Of a stretch of DNA of 64,000 bases, positions 45,501 to 60,500 are shown piece by piece. The notes under the pieces are model-generated. The model searched no databases. It was not told where the DNA came from and was given only the letters and a program-made list of their open reading frames with translations. Where the stretch lies: the NCBI GenBank assembly GCA_031763025.1, contig JASSKH010000023.1:1-64000 (forward strand). The letters are read 5' to 3'. The DNA comes from Macrocystis pyrifera. Taxonomy: Eukaryota; Sar; Phaeophyceae; Laminariales; Laminariaceae. The translations under genes were made by a program, and so were the position numbers. Numbering within the stretch: the stretch's first letter is position 1; each line of letters begins with the position of its first letter.

Positions 45501-48500
45501 GGTAGGTGAGTTTATTGCATCGGGTGTGATGCACTTAACTTCGGAGTAGCACGCAAGCCTTCGCCACGCTACGTTTAAGGTGTTCAGAACACCTACCTTA
45601 CCCGTTGCTTGTATTCAGGTGCCTTGTACGCTTCAACGGGCTCCTCTATCAACGTCGATGGCAACAACAACTTTGTCGCCAATTTCGCCGGGAACAACGG
45701 AGGTGACACTTGTCTTGGGATATTGAGTCATGTCCATGCTTTCGTCGCTTGGCAAACGCTAACTTGTTGAACGGTGGCCAGTTGGAATGATGATGACGAG
45801 ATAACATTTTCTCAGTAGATCAATCTCTACACACTTACCCATAATCAGGGCTAACGTCCTGTTGCACGAGAATGGCTAAAGAACTACCCATAATAGGCAA
45901 ATAAGCGCAGTACAAGAACCGATGCCTGGAGTATTCGCTGAACAATGTCATCAACGATAACATTATCTCAGTAGATCATCCTCTACGCATGTCGTCCTGA
46001 TCAGGGTTAACATGCCGTTGCAGGAATGACAAAGGAATTACCCATATTAAGCACAGCACAAGAAGCCGGTGCCTAGAGTGTGATGTCAGCACCGCCGGTG
46101 GTCACTGAATCTTGCAGGGACGGGTGTTACTATGAGAGACCATTGAACACTCGGAATGTTGGCACGCAAATTAGCTTGAGGCGGGTTTTGGCCTTGATGG
46201 ACGGTTGTCTGATGTAAGGTGCGCATGTGTTGCCATACCTCGAGGATCGGCACCCCTCATCGTGATTGTATGTTGTCAATATGGTGTACCGCGAAGTACG
46301 GCGATATCGCTTATTCCGCCTCAAGTATGGCAAAATCGAATGTTCCACTTGAAGCCCAATTTGAACCGTAGCTACTTGGTCCACGCGACACTAATCCTTG
46401 GATATCATTCAGTCGGTATTCCTATTTTGGTGCGTTGCTTCGTATACATATGAGTGTGTTTATTCTATATAGATGAGTCGTGCCCGGCCACCCGTCGGTG
46501 TGCTCCTTCTGGTAGGCTGATCACGACCTATGCTAAGTTTGCCGCAGGTGCTATGTCTCTGTTCAACAGCTCTTCCATCAAAATGGACGGCAGCAACTCC
46601 TTTATCAGCAACACTGCCGAGAATGACGGAGGTAAGAAGCTTCTTCAGATAAGAAACTAGACCATAGAACGAGAACCGCCAGGTTTTGCGGTATTTCAAA
46701 CGCCAACGATGTAGAAACACCCTTCTTTCAAAGTATTCTTGCAGCTCTTTCTAAAATTTCGATAGAGCCAATGATCGGGGGAACGACATCCAACAAAGTG
46801 CATAATATTTTTATTAACTCCAAAGCACCAGCTACCGTACCTCGCATGAATTATAGTGTCATCGTAAGGTACACCGCACCATTATAAAAGGAATATCCTC
46901 TGCCCTAAAACGTGTGTGGGTGGATGATATGCATATTTGGGTAAATGTAGCGTACTGTCGATACTGTGTCCTGCTGGATGGTTGTCGCTGAAAACAGCAT
47001 TGCGCACCTTCAAAAGATAGAATCATTGTTTATTGGATTGCTGACATTGATATGGAATACAACGCTCAAGCATGTGCAGGAACGTCAATTATGTCCCGGT
47101 AGCTTCACTTGTGTGTAATATATATCGTACCTAGTTGAGAGTACAACCAGGTCTTATCACATAGTATGTGTATCGCGTTTTCGGGGTATACGCGTATGCT
47201 GAGAGCACTGGTGAGAGCTATTGTCTACCCGCAGGTGCCATGAATGCGTACCTTGGAGCAACCATCAACATCAATGGCAACGGTTCATTTGTCAACAACG
47301 AAGCCAAGGAAAGCGGAGGTAAGAATCCCTCAAAAATGCGTTGTTTTCATGCCGAGTTTAGTGTCACACTGCTGACCAAGCTCCACATGCATACATTTAT
47401 GAACATATTTTGTTGCGTCGTTGTGTCGTCACACGTCCGATCATTGCTCGGCAGCATTCACGACCTCCGTATTATCGTGCCTATCTTCAGCTTGAAGCGC
47501 TTGTCTTTGCAAAATGAACATCGCGATATTTCGTGTCTACAGATTTTGTACGATCTCGGCTTTGGACAGGCTTTACGTGGTCGATACACCCGTCGGGGCT
47601 CATAATCTGCTGTCGGAGTGTCCACCTGTGATACCGCGGCAAACGAGTTGATTCACTGTAGATAAGTGGCGCGAGCAGCTGTTGGACGGGCTCGTGAGTT
47701 TCACTCAAAAAAATATATATGATGTTGAAAGGTCGCTCTCCCTGCGCCCAATGAAAAGGACGAAACAAGCATTATAGGACGAGTTGAGAAGGTTGGGGTG
47801 TGAGCGAAGAGAGCATAATAACCATCTTCGAACATATCGATTATACAGCGTACTGACCGACCCACGGCTAAATGTTTTGGTGGTCGCTCGAGGAGACTGA
47901 CCAGCTACTTCCTCGGTGCTATCGTTGATCGACCGACGAGAACTCATCGCAAAGTGTTTCTACGTTGGAGCATGATCTGTATTGTACCGACTTCCCAACA
48001 GGAACTACAAACCGCATTTTCGCTACCAAGTACCACGTACACGATACCTGGAACGTAGATAGAGCTCAAAATGCTGTATGTCAAGTTCGGGCTTCAATAG
48101 TCCACCATGCTAATGATCATTGACTACATAGGCTGCGTAATGCACCTACCCACAATATACAAGATTGTTACAGATCAGCGACACGAAAGACTACGTTACT
48201 GCTGTTGCAGCAAAGTCGGTAAACTACACTGCTGCCTTTACAGCAAACTACCTACTGTCAACACTGCCTGTATGTGGGTAGTATTTGTGACTAAGCCGTG
48301 CTACATGCTGTGTCCCGATTAGGCATGGGATCTGGGAGTACAAAAGGTACGACTTTAGTTCCACCCGTGTGTGGTTGCTACGTAGGTTTATGAGTATAGA
48401 GACTCAAACCAGAGCAGGTGCGCAATGTACTTCCCTGTTAAAAATCCGTCCTGTCGAACGTTTCCGCTTGTTGCACATGCGGCTTGTACCATGGTGGTGG

Positions 48501-51500
48501 AAGAGCGGGGCATATATTTTTCGCCACCATACCAAACACACGCACACTGATGGGCCAATACTTGTCGTCAAACGCACCAACTACATAAGCCACACAGGAG
48601 TAGGCCGCACCTAGTTGTCACCGACTGCACTCACACATACACCACAGGAGGTAGCCGCATCTAGTTGTTACCGGCTGCACGCACACACGCATACAGACGG
48701 TATCGTTTTAACTGACAGGCGGGTCGTGTCGTATTACTCCGCGACTACCTCACCAAGGGGAAGCCTCACCCTCACGGAAGCATTAAAGTATCATCTCAGC
48801 TGATAATGCCTCGCCACACATTACTAAACCCCAATATCTGCATACCAGTATCGAGCGCCGTGTACCGCTAACACTTATTTCGCCAACGTTTTTGACATTC
48901 GTTCGTCAACCGTCCACACCCATACGAGTATCACTCCGGGTCAGGCCTTCTCCATTTGAGTTTGGCGTGATGTACTCGACGTGTTGAATGTAGATTTGGA
49001 ATAATAGCGTATACAGCGTCCTCACCCTACTTTTCGTGTGAAAAAGAACACTTACTCACACCATATGCTGCTGCCTATCGTTAGGTGCCCTGTTCGCATA
49101 TGATGGCTCCTCTATCGCGGTCGATGGCAACAGCGCATTTAGGGACAACTTTGCCCGGGCGTTCGGAGGTGAGATAGGTCTTGATCAAAGTTACAGTTTA
49201 TAGCCCCTCGACATGCACAAGTTCACTTACACATGGTGCATCGTTTCGATTAAAGCATGAGGACACATCACAAGAGCTCGCTGTCCAGGAGTCTAGCCAG
49301 TAGGTTGTGGTTGGCTGTTGGTGTATCGCATATAAATGTGCGGTCGGTATCCAAGCAGCTCGGGGCACCAAGCCTATATATTCGAAAGGTGTTGTGCCCT
49401 TGAGTTCAAAGCGCTCGTCTCATAGAAAGGGTTCGCACATATCCTGTGTATTTTGGGCGTGGGATGGTGTCGAGCATTGACAGGCTTGGTGTTTGGTGAC
49501 ACCTACCTTTGGGCAGTTAACTGCCGCCAAACGTCGCCACGTGCTGTTTCTCGAGTCGGCTCGGGATTTGCGAGCTTAGTTAAGCACAAAGTCCAGAGTC
49601 CAGAGAAGGTGGTCAAATTAAATCGCGTTCAAACCTCATCCCGACAACTCGTTGATATGCGTGCGTAGTTGGTCGACGTGCTACCCCACATTATTGCTAT
49701 TCAATAGTTCGCCGTACCTCTGTGCTATAGCGGGTTCCACCGAATGGGCAACAATCTGATTTCGGAGCAGTGCACGGATTGGGTTGAACACATTTGGAAG
49801 AAGCATTTACAATATCGATTAGCCCTGATTTCGGTCCACCTTCAGGTGCCCTGTACGCTTCTTACGGCTCCTCCATCGAGGTCAGCGGCAACAACAGTTT
49901 TTAACACCAACTCAGCGATCATCGACGGTGGTGAGGAAACACTTGATGATATGTGTTCTACGAAGTAATCCTGTCGTCCATCGTTTGGTGCGCAATAATG
50001 CTCTACTGCTGAAAACCATCGAGGCACCAAGGTGGGCCGTTGCAATGACGCTAGCGAGGACGTTCTCACATGAGTTTATTCTGCTGAGCAGTGATGTTAT
50101 TGAGGATCAGTGGGTCCGGTTGAAGAAACAGTGCGTTCAAGGAACAGTTCAAAGGTAAATACTCATTTTTTTGCCTGATACCGTGTACCAAACATGTGCC
50201 ACAGTGTTGTTGCTGTGTCATAGAAAGCCTGAAGACTGTCAGCAACGCCGGTGCTCGTTGTGCCTACTACGGTCACAACTAATGCTACGATCCGATGACC
50301 TCTAAGTCGCTTGCCATTTTAATATGTGCTGCATGCGGATCTTCGGTACCCACATATTCATGTATTTATTCGTTTTATCCTCCGGCGGATTAGCAAAAGT
50401 AGAACTTGAGCTCATGGTTTTGAGACTTTGCCTGATATTGACGAGTGGTCCGCTGTATGGCGCGCTTGAGTGGCCATACCACGGGGGCATGACCTGCTTC
50501 GCTTTGTCGGGACTGCAGCTTGGACGACATTGTACAGCACAATTATGAACTTTTTGGTCCTTCAAGTCCGGCTTGGCCGTCTTCCTGAAGTCAATTCTGA
50601 GCCAATCCGATACCAGTATCTTCGAGGTGTTGATCATGGGTCGCAGTAGTATTTTCACAGTCTAGATTACTGTGTTGAGCATGCCACGTGCTTCGTCGGG
50701 TGGACGGTGTCCTTCACCACTAACCTTGCCTACCTGCAGGTGCTATTTTTCTGTACACGAGTTGCTCCATTCAAATCGACGGCATAATCTCCTTTCTCAA
50801 CAAACTCTGCCGGAGATGACGGAGGTAAGACGCGTTTCCAAATACGTCATGTTAATATCATAGTTGCAGTCGGATTGTTTTTACTGCTGAGGTACTTCGA
50901 GCGTCTACCATATAGAGTTACCTACATTAAGATCTTATACACAGTGTAGTGGCGCGTCCGTTGATTGATAGTTCAGCCGGCGACAGCGCCACTGGCATCA
51001 AAACAGTACCTATGTATCTCATGAACTCTCAGCAAGCATATGCTTTGCATTTTGTTGTTTTCGGGTACCAAGTGCCGTTATGTATAGATAGGATGGTGTT
51101 CGGCATCGACACGCTTGACGATATATGATTTGCTGTTATTTTTTCTAGTTTTATGGTAGATTCGCACAAACTTGGGTGCAATTGCATCCACTTGCACTTG
51201 CATCCAATTGCATGCACTTGCATATACTTCACGCAAGTGCACGCAACTTGCATTAAATGCAGCTAGAACGTGAGTACGCAAGTGCATGCACTTGCATGCA
51301 AATGCGTGTAAAGTTGTAGCTTGCAGCTGCGTGCAAGCTTGCATGCTATAATAGTGCACGCTAATCCATGCAAGCTTATGCAAGTTGCAGGGAATTTTGT
51401 TGCAAGTTGGCTGCATTGTTGCATACAAGTTCAATCGATGCGCCCTTCGTGAAACGATTGAATACCGTAGCAAATTTAAGCAGACGACCGATGGGTGCAT

Positions 51501-54500
51501 TCCTTCCGGCGAGGATTCCTGCACTTGGAAAAACACAATCATTGGATCAACACGTCGTTGTGTTTGGAAAGACTCTTGTTCAATGTGCTTGGAAATACAG
51601 TAGGTCGCTGTGCTGGAGGGAATGCTCTTGGTCACGGTGTTTTGTCAAGAAATCGTTTTGGGTGGAAGGGTCCTAGGTCGCTGTGAGCGGAAAGGCTCTA
51701 GGTTGCTGTGTTAGGAAAGACTGTAGGTCGCTGTGTCCGCTGAACTTGCATGGCAGGGGAAAGCGGATGCCAGCAAGGTTGCATGTACGTCCATGACGTA
51801 AATAGAAACATGCAATAGTGTCAACATCGTCTAGATATTTGCGTAGGCTAAGCGCTGACAACGGATAATGTTTCCCCCTCGCAGGTGCCCTGAGCGCATA
51901 CTCGAATGTATCCATCAACATCAACGCCAACGCCTCATTTATCAACAACGTAGCCGCGGGAGCCGGAGGTAAGAATCTCCTCGAAATTGTTGATACACTA
52001 GTGAGAAAATTCAATGGCTTAAATTTGTACAGGCCTGGTGTCGCTAGTATTCCAGAGCACGTCCGAACATTGTCAATGACATTGTCAACAACACGGACTA
52101 TAACGGTACCGGCGGAGAATGTAATATATCGTGCCAATGTGTTCGGGGTAGTTAGTCCGTGAGACAGCGTTTCACATATTGGCTTCCACGTTTTAGAAAA
52201 TATATCAAGTTTTGGCCTACGCCACCCACCCGGACCAGGGTAAGAAAATCGTGGAAGGATATCGCAACATACTGTGTCGCGATGTAACGTGGGTTAATCA
52301 AACTGTATTTGGGATATATCGTAGGGCAAAGTTGTTTTCCGTTCAGCGCTCATTTCGATGCAGCGGCTGCTAGCCATACCCCGGTATCAATTGTTCTTTT
52401 TATACCGTGATGGTTTACTGTATTGTACCAGGTGAGGTATAAACTAGTTTCGGAATACCGTACGGGCCGTCGTCGAGCTCGATTTGTTGATATTTCTATT
52501 GTCCGTTTTTGGCCTATCATCAGGTGCCCTTTACGCGGCTGAAAGTTCTTCTGCCGAAGTCGACGGTAACAGCATGTTTGTCAACAACTCAGCCATCATT
52601 GACGGAGGTGAGGAACACATTAAACATAAGAGAATGGATTATGTTTCGAACTTGGCAAACATACATGGTCTACAGTACACAGAAACGACCACGAGATACA
52701 CAACACAAGGCGCTCTCAGTACATGCTTATTTGTGGTGCATGACGTTGTACGTACTGATTAATATGGTGTTCATATCCGTATGGCTGGTTTGGAGCGTCT
52801 TGGGTGAATATTACCGGTGAGTGACGATCAATGAATGCGGCGAATCTGAAATATACCTCAGAAAACGCTTGACAGCAGCTTCCACATGACCCTGTATACG
52901 AGTAGGTTTTACAATCTGTGAGCTCGGATCTTTGGGAGTGTTTTTGACTTGAAAATTGCGTAGCGAGGTCTGCACTTCGGAATCGTCGTCCGCAATTGAG
53001 AAATTTCCTGGTTCGATGCAAGCGCGGCGCAGCCGCGTTTATGGCCAGTTTTGGCCCGTTTTTGCTGCGGTTTGGGGTCAGGGTTAGGGTTAGGGTTAGG
53101 GGGTGGGTTGGGTCTTCGCGTCTTCGCCCGTACGTTGATCCCAACAGGAACCAAAACGCCTGAACAGCTTACCAACCTGAAAATTCGAGCTCACAGATTG
53201 TAAGAGGACCTCCTGCATACCGGGGTAGGAGCGACGAAGAGCAGTAGTTGGGGTCCACCAACCATTATCGGACGAGGCACTTCATTGGGCTACAGAAAAT
53301 AAGCCAGAATTCCTCGTACCACTTGATGGCGAATACCTTGGAACCCCGAAAATATATCATGATTTGATAGAAAAATACACTGATACCTGGTAAATGGGTT
53401 TTTACTTTGTGGCACACATCTTACATGTACGCGCAATATGATTTTAATTTTTTATGCCAAAATAGCCATATCTTGGCTTGTTCTCAATACGTCTGCCAAT
53501 GTCATACCATTTCGGAATGCCCTCGAGGAACGGATTAGAATTGCTCGGGCACCGTTTCGATTCGGGTGGATATTCTATTTTGCTTTTCGCTCTGTACAAG
53601 AAGAAAGCACAACGAGACAGGCGAAAGCTTAAGATGCGAACAACAGCTGCAGCCGAAGTTAGATCATAACACGTTCAGTGGAATTTGTCAAGTCCATCAC
53701 AAAAATGGATATAAATAAAAAAGTATCAATACTTTGCGAAGGTAGGGCCGATCAAAGCAACTCGACCTTATTGGTTCGAACACAGCATGTGCGTAGTCCA
53801 CCAAATCGAATCCTGCAGAAGCGACAGTGCGCGTTCTCCGCCGACAGGGCTGACAACCCCCATGACTAACATTACTAACGTCGCCTGCCCTCAGGTGCCA
53901 TATTCCTGTACGGTTGGTCCTCCTTGCACATCAAAGGCAGCACCTCGATTATTAACAACTTTGCTGAAGCGGATGGAGGTAAGAGTTTCGGAACGGATGA
54001 TATTGATAGTACAGCCGGGTTCATTGCACGACTAGGCTATTCGAACAAACAACTAATCAATAGAATATATCGTCCGTGGTATTGCTGTAGCACATTCGAA
54101 TGTTGTCTTTTTAAGCCGGCTACGGCGCGCCGGTGGCTTACAGGACATATGGGTACATGGCTCGTCTTGTCGCTATGTAGAACGTCTGAAGTTCGTCGAA
54201 AACAACGACGCAGTCGGAATTCTTTGCCTTTAAAAAAAAACTATGTATTGTGCTCCTGACCTCGAAACAGTGCCATTGGGTACCCGGCGTCAATGGCTCC
54301 TAGGTTATGAAACCTATTGAGGGGGATTCCACATTTTACGGCAGCTGCTCATAGCTAAACTCTGATATACGGAACATGATATTTCTAGTGTGGCTAGGTT
54401 GTCTGGGGTCCATCGTTTCAAGGTCGCCGGGTGGTAATTTGATAGTTCCCATGTAAAGTGCGATTCCAAACATTTAAGAATGCGTAATTAAATGACCAAC

Positions 54501-57500
54501 GGTGTGCATATTCTATGCCACACATCTCTCGGTACATTTTATAGCCTGCTTGGATTTGTAATACCATACACTTGTGCCAGAATGTTCAGATATGTATAGG
54601 AGGAATTGTGGTCCTCCGTTGAATGGTAGCAAGCCACTTGCCACTGCCGTTGGAAAATCGTTGCAATGCCAGTCTCCCTTTCAAATCGGCTGCAGCACAC
54701 CTTTGCGCAAGCGCTTAGACGTTGGTCTTGGAACACACCATTATTGGAACCCAAGTCAGAAGGTTTGAAATTCGCAGCACCCAATCATAAACCGCTATAC
54801 TGAATGGGCTCAGGGTCTCCCATGCCAGCTTAAAAACACGCCACTTCAAGCGAGTGATCGACTCTCGCAAAGTTCGCAACATGGTGTCCACGATGCTCTT
54901 CGAAGCGATCGGGATACTCTTTAGAGCCAACATCGAACCGTACTAACTAGTATTGTTAGACAAACAATACGTGTGTCTCGGGGCATTAGGCTCACACAAC
55001 AGCATCTACAAACGACTGGATGGCGACGTCTATCAGCATATGTGGTCATCGCAAGGCATTAAGATGTCGCGTTAAAAAGTGCAGCAACCTGTGACACAGC
55101 GCTTAGATTTCCTTGTGTTTTTTAGATGTCTAGATGACGAACGCTGCGAAATCACTCCCCACCATCGTGGAAGGGGCCTGAGCACACTTTCACCATTCCT
55201 CCCCACCAGCCAAAGTACCCCGCAACTGCCACGCCCATTTTCTGCGACCTTTCGCGCCGAATTGAGCAAAGTGGAGCAAACCTCGGCCGCCGGAGCTGGC
55301 GATAGCAGCGTGGAGCCCAAGGAAATATGATATACAGCGATTTCATATGCGGAGCTGTTCCTTTGGCGTCAAAGTAAAAATTGTCTTGTGTACTATTGGA
55401 GCTTCCCCTGAGTCCTTTGTTTGCAACATATCTACTCACGGAGACCGGGCTCCTAGGAAATGGTTCCAACAGTTCATTTCTCCGTCCTTCGTATTTAATA
55501 CTTGGCGACATAACACAATGGTTTGCATGCGTTCTGCGCACGCATCACGAGTGGTTTCCGCACTTGCGTAGTACCACCTGTATATGTCGGTCAACAGGGA
55601 CAGACACTCGACTTAGTAAAGAAGGTATTTTGGATGCGCACGGGATGATGTCATCGGGCTTCTTCAGCAGGCGCCACGAAGTTCAATTGGTCATCCAAAC
55701 GTGCCTTTGTTGTGTATTCCAACCAGTCATCAGCGCTAATAGCAATATATCTTCTGGCAATACCGTAGGCTAGCAAAAAGGACATGACAATGACCCCCGC
55801 TGGTGTTTCGTTTATTCCGAGTTCGTCATCACGCCGTGGGCAGGCACAAAACGGCCTTACAGTACAGGAGGTTTCTCGTTAATCTGTGATAACTCCTTTG
55901 AACATTACCGATGACATCGATGCCCGCAGCACCAAAATCGATACCCAATGCATGGTGCCCGCAAGGTCGAAAGCTGCCGGTTTTCAAATTGGAATTTTCG
56001 CGTACTCGGCGTCGAGCAGCTTGGAGTGCAGGATGAGGCAACCTGAAACGGGCTTGGTAACTATGGGAAAACTACGATCAATCGCACGTTGAAAACTCCC
56101 ATAGTGTGTGGATGTGGAAGTGCGACTGTTCTTTAGCAGAACGTCCCGCCCAAGTACTCAAGAGTATTAACACGGTCAGTACAAAGTCCAACTCGACATA
56201 TAACAGCATACGTATCTACTGCAGATTACGCATACCGTACGAGTTGTACGCCAGCCTTTTCTTGGCTTAAATTGTAGTTCTGAAAATTGTGTTCAAGGTA
56301 TATTAAACCTCATGCGGTTGGAATAATAAGAGAAGGGCACGGGTCATCGTCGAGCAACCTTCGCGGGCTACTAATGCCTAGCACGTACGATGTCCATTTC
56401 CTGTGCTTAGGTGGCATGAAGGCTGCTGAGAGCTCCACTATCTACGTCAGCGGCGACAACCAAATTCACAGCAACGTAGCCGACAATGGAGGTGAGGAAT
56501 TCGTCACATCTGCTCGAAATCATATGTAGTATGTACATGTGCCCTGGTTTTGAAGCGGTAGGGACGCACGTAGCTCCCTCATGCAATATGGCGTTGAGAA
56601 AGAGCACTCGGACAACGATGGATACCACACTATACTATTATCATGGAATCTACAAGATGCCATCCATGTTTAGAAACAGACTTGGTATTCCGTTGGCCAA
56701 ACCGCAACACACCGTTTAGTGTAGATTGCAAGAACATACGGTATCGGTGTTGTTTACTCCTTACCAGGTATGTCGCTGTGGCACGTTTAATTTGAACATG
56801 GTCGTGGACACAGTGACCGTGTACCCTCACTAGAACCAAAAATCATATACACTGTATTCATGGGCTCCAGACATTTCTGGCAGAGTGATGTTGGGTTCCC
56901 AGCAATGACAGTGATGATACGGAATCTGGCAACGGCAGGTTACACGGTCATTGCCGCTTGCAGTAGAGTACTCGTTTGCAGCCGTAGCTCGCGGGATGAT
57001 AGCTTCCTGCCTGAACTACCCAAGAGCGGAATAAATCACCTTGCTCACGGGAGTGAACTTCGTGGGGACAGTGAGAAGCCGTACAAGGCAAACAATAGCG
57101 CGGCGCGGGGGACGGTTATCGGCTACCGCACGCTTGACCAACCTCACCGTGAGACGCCACCAACTCGCAGCAAGGCACCAGGAGGGAAAAACATAAGTAC
57201 ATATAGACTGCTGGACACGATCGATCGAGCAGAAACCACATTTATTTCTAGCAGGGACTACGTGAGAGGTAATATGCTATATAACACAAGGAAGGCTACT
57301 GCTTGCTCTGATTTAGATCTGTCGTATTATACCATATAACACAGGCAAGATTATTCTTTGCTCTGGTTCGGATCTGCTATTCAGCCGGCGTTGTTTGTGT
57401 GATATTTGGTTGCAATAACCACTTGATACGTGTTGCTCGCCTCGCTTGGATGTTTTGACATAATTCGCGAATGATTCTTCTTCCTGGCAGGCGACCACAC

Positions 57501-60500
57501 ATGGAGTACTGATGCGATACAGCTACAGCCGATGTTACTAGCATACCGTGGTAAAGTGGTTAGAGGGGGTACCATGGCTTAAGCACACAGTTTCATGCCA
57601 GAATAATTTTTCAGTGTACCTGTTAGACACCAACGTGAACCCTTATAGAACTTGAGACATTCACGCCATGCTGTTCACAATCAGATATGTCGATACATTT
57701 GTCGTTTGTCTGAAACCGGTATGCATTGGGACTCATCCCACGGTAGGGTTTGCACGGATTTGGCTCAATTTTTGCAAACCGGTTGATCTCTTCGAGTAAG
57801 CAACAAATAGTATTCTGGTTCGCATGAGATGCTTACTGGTAAATTTGTTTTTAGGCTAGTGCATGGAAGCGTTTATATAAGAACGAGCTTCTTCGAAATC
57901 ATGTTTCCGGTGAGACGTTGAGCTCTTCATGTGAAGAACTCACAAACTCACAAAATAAGGCACCACCCCTACTGTGACATCGCTATTTAATGCTCGTATT
58001 AATAGTCTAAGTCGCTTTTTGTTGTTTTATTTGGCAGAGATTTGGTGTATCGAATCCCGGTCGGACGACAACATATTTTTTTATGCGCCGTCAACGAGCA
58101 GTGGAAATGCGTGCACGCTCACGCACTCTCCAATTAATACCACGAACGGGCGAGGTGAAAAGTATACACTGACCATTGCCGCTTGTTCAGAATATTTGCC
58201 GAACGTAACGTTTGCACTCATTTGCTGGCGAGAACATGTTTTTAACTCAAAATAACATTGCAACAACTCCGTTGATCATAACACCGATGTGCTTTAAATC
58301 CTGATTTTACAACTCCGGGGTGGTATTTCTGTTTAGTTGGGTGGTCTGAGAACACTTGCACGTTATTTGTCTAATCCACAGGTGCCGCGTACCTCGTTAG
58401 GAACGCTTCGCTGAACATCAACGGGAACACCTCGTTTCACAAAAATTCTGCCAGAGGCTCCGGAGGTGAGAATACTTAAGTTTGCAGGCAGGCGAAATTC
58501 ACCAAATCACTTCGATTGATCATTTTGGTACAATTCACCATACATCACTTCGATTGATCACATGTTTACATATATGTATATATATATATTTGGTACATGA
58601 CTTATTTCGCCACCTGACATACACGTCGTGCTACAGTAGTCTGTACGGTGTACGAGATCGACATGTATCGTGGAGGCGAACAGTTGGGTGCGAGTCCTGG
58701 GCTAGGGCACACATGTTCACTATGGAAACACTGAATTGTGCTGTTTGGGATCAACGGTGGACGGGGCATGTGTATCCTGTTTGTCGATGACGCTAATTTA
58801 CGAGGGGGGTATCAATAGCTGTCCGGAGTTCTGGAAAAAATCGCTGAATGGAAAACAGCCTGTGGACAAACCGTCGAACCGGCCTGAAGCGCTATTCATC
58901 CACCAAGAGTGATGATGCAGCTTTGCACAGATCGCTGCGGTCACTGGTGACCTTTTCCTATGAATCGAACCCTCTTGAAATTATTAACGGTTGGAAGCGT
59001 TTATCCACGTCGTGGAGAACTCTGACGATCAGATATCACTATCCTACTGGATGCGTTCGTTTCCACACAGCCGATATGATGTTGGAGTTGTTGAGTTCAG
59101 CAATTCAACCAGGGGATAGTCTGGTCCCAGCGCCTTGAGGTTCGGCATACATACCCCGGATTCCTTCCGTAATTACCTCAAGGAAATGAACATACTTCTT
59201 TCTGGATTGTTTGTGTTATCTTCTAGAGAGTAACTTAGTCTTCCCGTGGCAGTGCTTGCGATCGTCATGGGGTGTTCTTGCAAATGGCTGGCTCAGTTGT
59301 GCGATACATTGTGCCCACCCGCCACGCCAGTCGCGGATGAGCCCTTTGGTACTTGACAACGTTCCGTTACCATTTGTGATAAAAGGTTCACCTTTGTTCC
59401 TGCCTCTTTTTAGACCCACTACAATCTATCATGTTGAGGCGATTGTGCATCACCTCTTGGTGTGTTTGACGAACGCCTCTTGGTTTTTTGGTGAGGCCTA
59501 CTGTAAAGCAGGTACAGACACTCAGGTTCGCCATTGCAATTTCGTGCAAGGCGCCCTGAGGGTATATCACGCTGTTCTGTCCGTGGTGGTATTGCGCATG
59601 AATCTTCTAACATGCTACCTAGCGCCGCATTCGTTTTTGTGAACGGGCTCGGTTTCCACAGACGCCCATCATTGTAAGTTTGATGGCGGCACGATGAAGG
59701 CGATATATCTGCCATTGCTCCCTTAAGGAAAACTTTGGTAGAAGCCAGCTGAGACATGATGTTTGACTAGGTAGATTGTACGGGGATATTGGACAATATA
59801 TTTAGGAAACTCCTCGCGCGTTGATCTCTTGTTGAAACCATAGTTGTGTATGTCAACTTGTCAGCATTTCATTCCTGTTTTGCGTCAAACTGCTGGATGA
59901 AAACATAATCACCAAGAGATCGAATTTGTCTATACCACGGTACGAGTTTATGATCAATCTACAAAATATTCGATTGACTCGGGTTCGGGCACGCGTGCTT
60001 TGGTGATGCCCTATATGCTTGCCCGAATCAGCAGATAAAAAGCTGCCGGTCCTTTGCTTTAGAATATGGATGGCAGAAACAAGGCACCCAGCGCTCGTAG
60101 TGTGCTACAAAAACACTATCCTTTGCCTTACAACAGGTGCACTTTATGCCAGTGAATCGGAGATATATATCGGCAGCCACACTTCAGTTACGCACAACAC
60201 AGCCAATTCGGCCGGAGGTGAGACATTGCACAAATCATCATGTAGTGACAGTATTGCATCAAATCTGCTGCAGTGACCATATCATCAAACATGCTGTGGT
60301 ACACTATCGCGTCAAGCATGCCGTGTTATAGGTGAATGACACGTCGATATTATATATTTTCGTTGGGCTTGCTAAATCAATTTTTCCCCTTAAGACGTAA
60401 TGATATGCATGTTTCGCCCATCTTCGCGCTTTCCCGTGTTTGATATGATCGATCAGATTACAGCCTACACGTCCAAACATACCCTAAGTGAAGTGACATG

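Noticed and set aside
48411..48614. GAGCAG-GTGCGCAATG as a rung exon acceptor in intron 8
   Set aside because: The following sequence has no rung consensus and no GGAG-GT donor at the expected distance.
56860..57339. 159-codon open frame in intron 15 as a nested gene
   Set aside because: No family recognised and no conserved neighbours; length is within what chance allows in this GC range.
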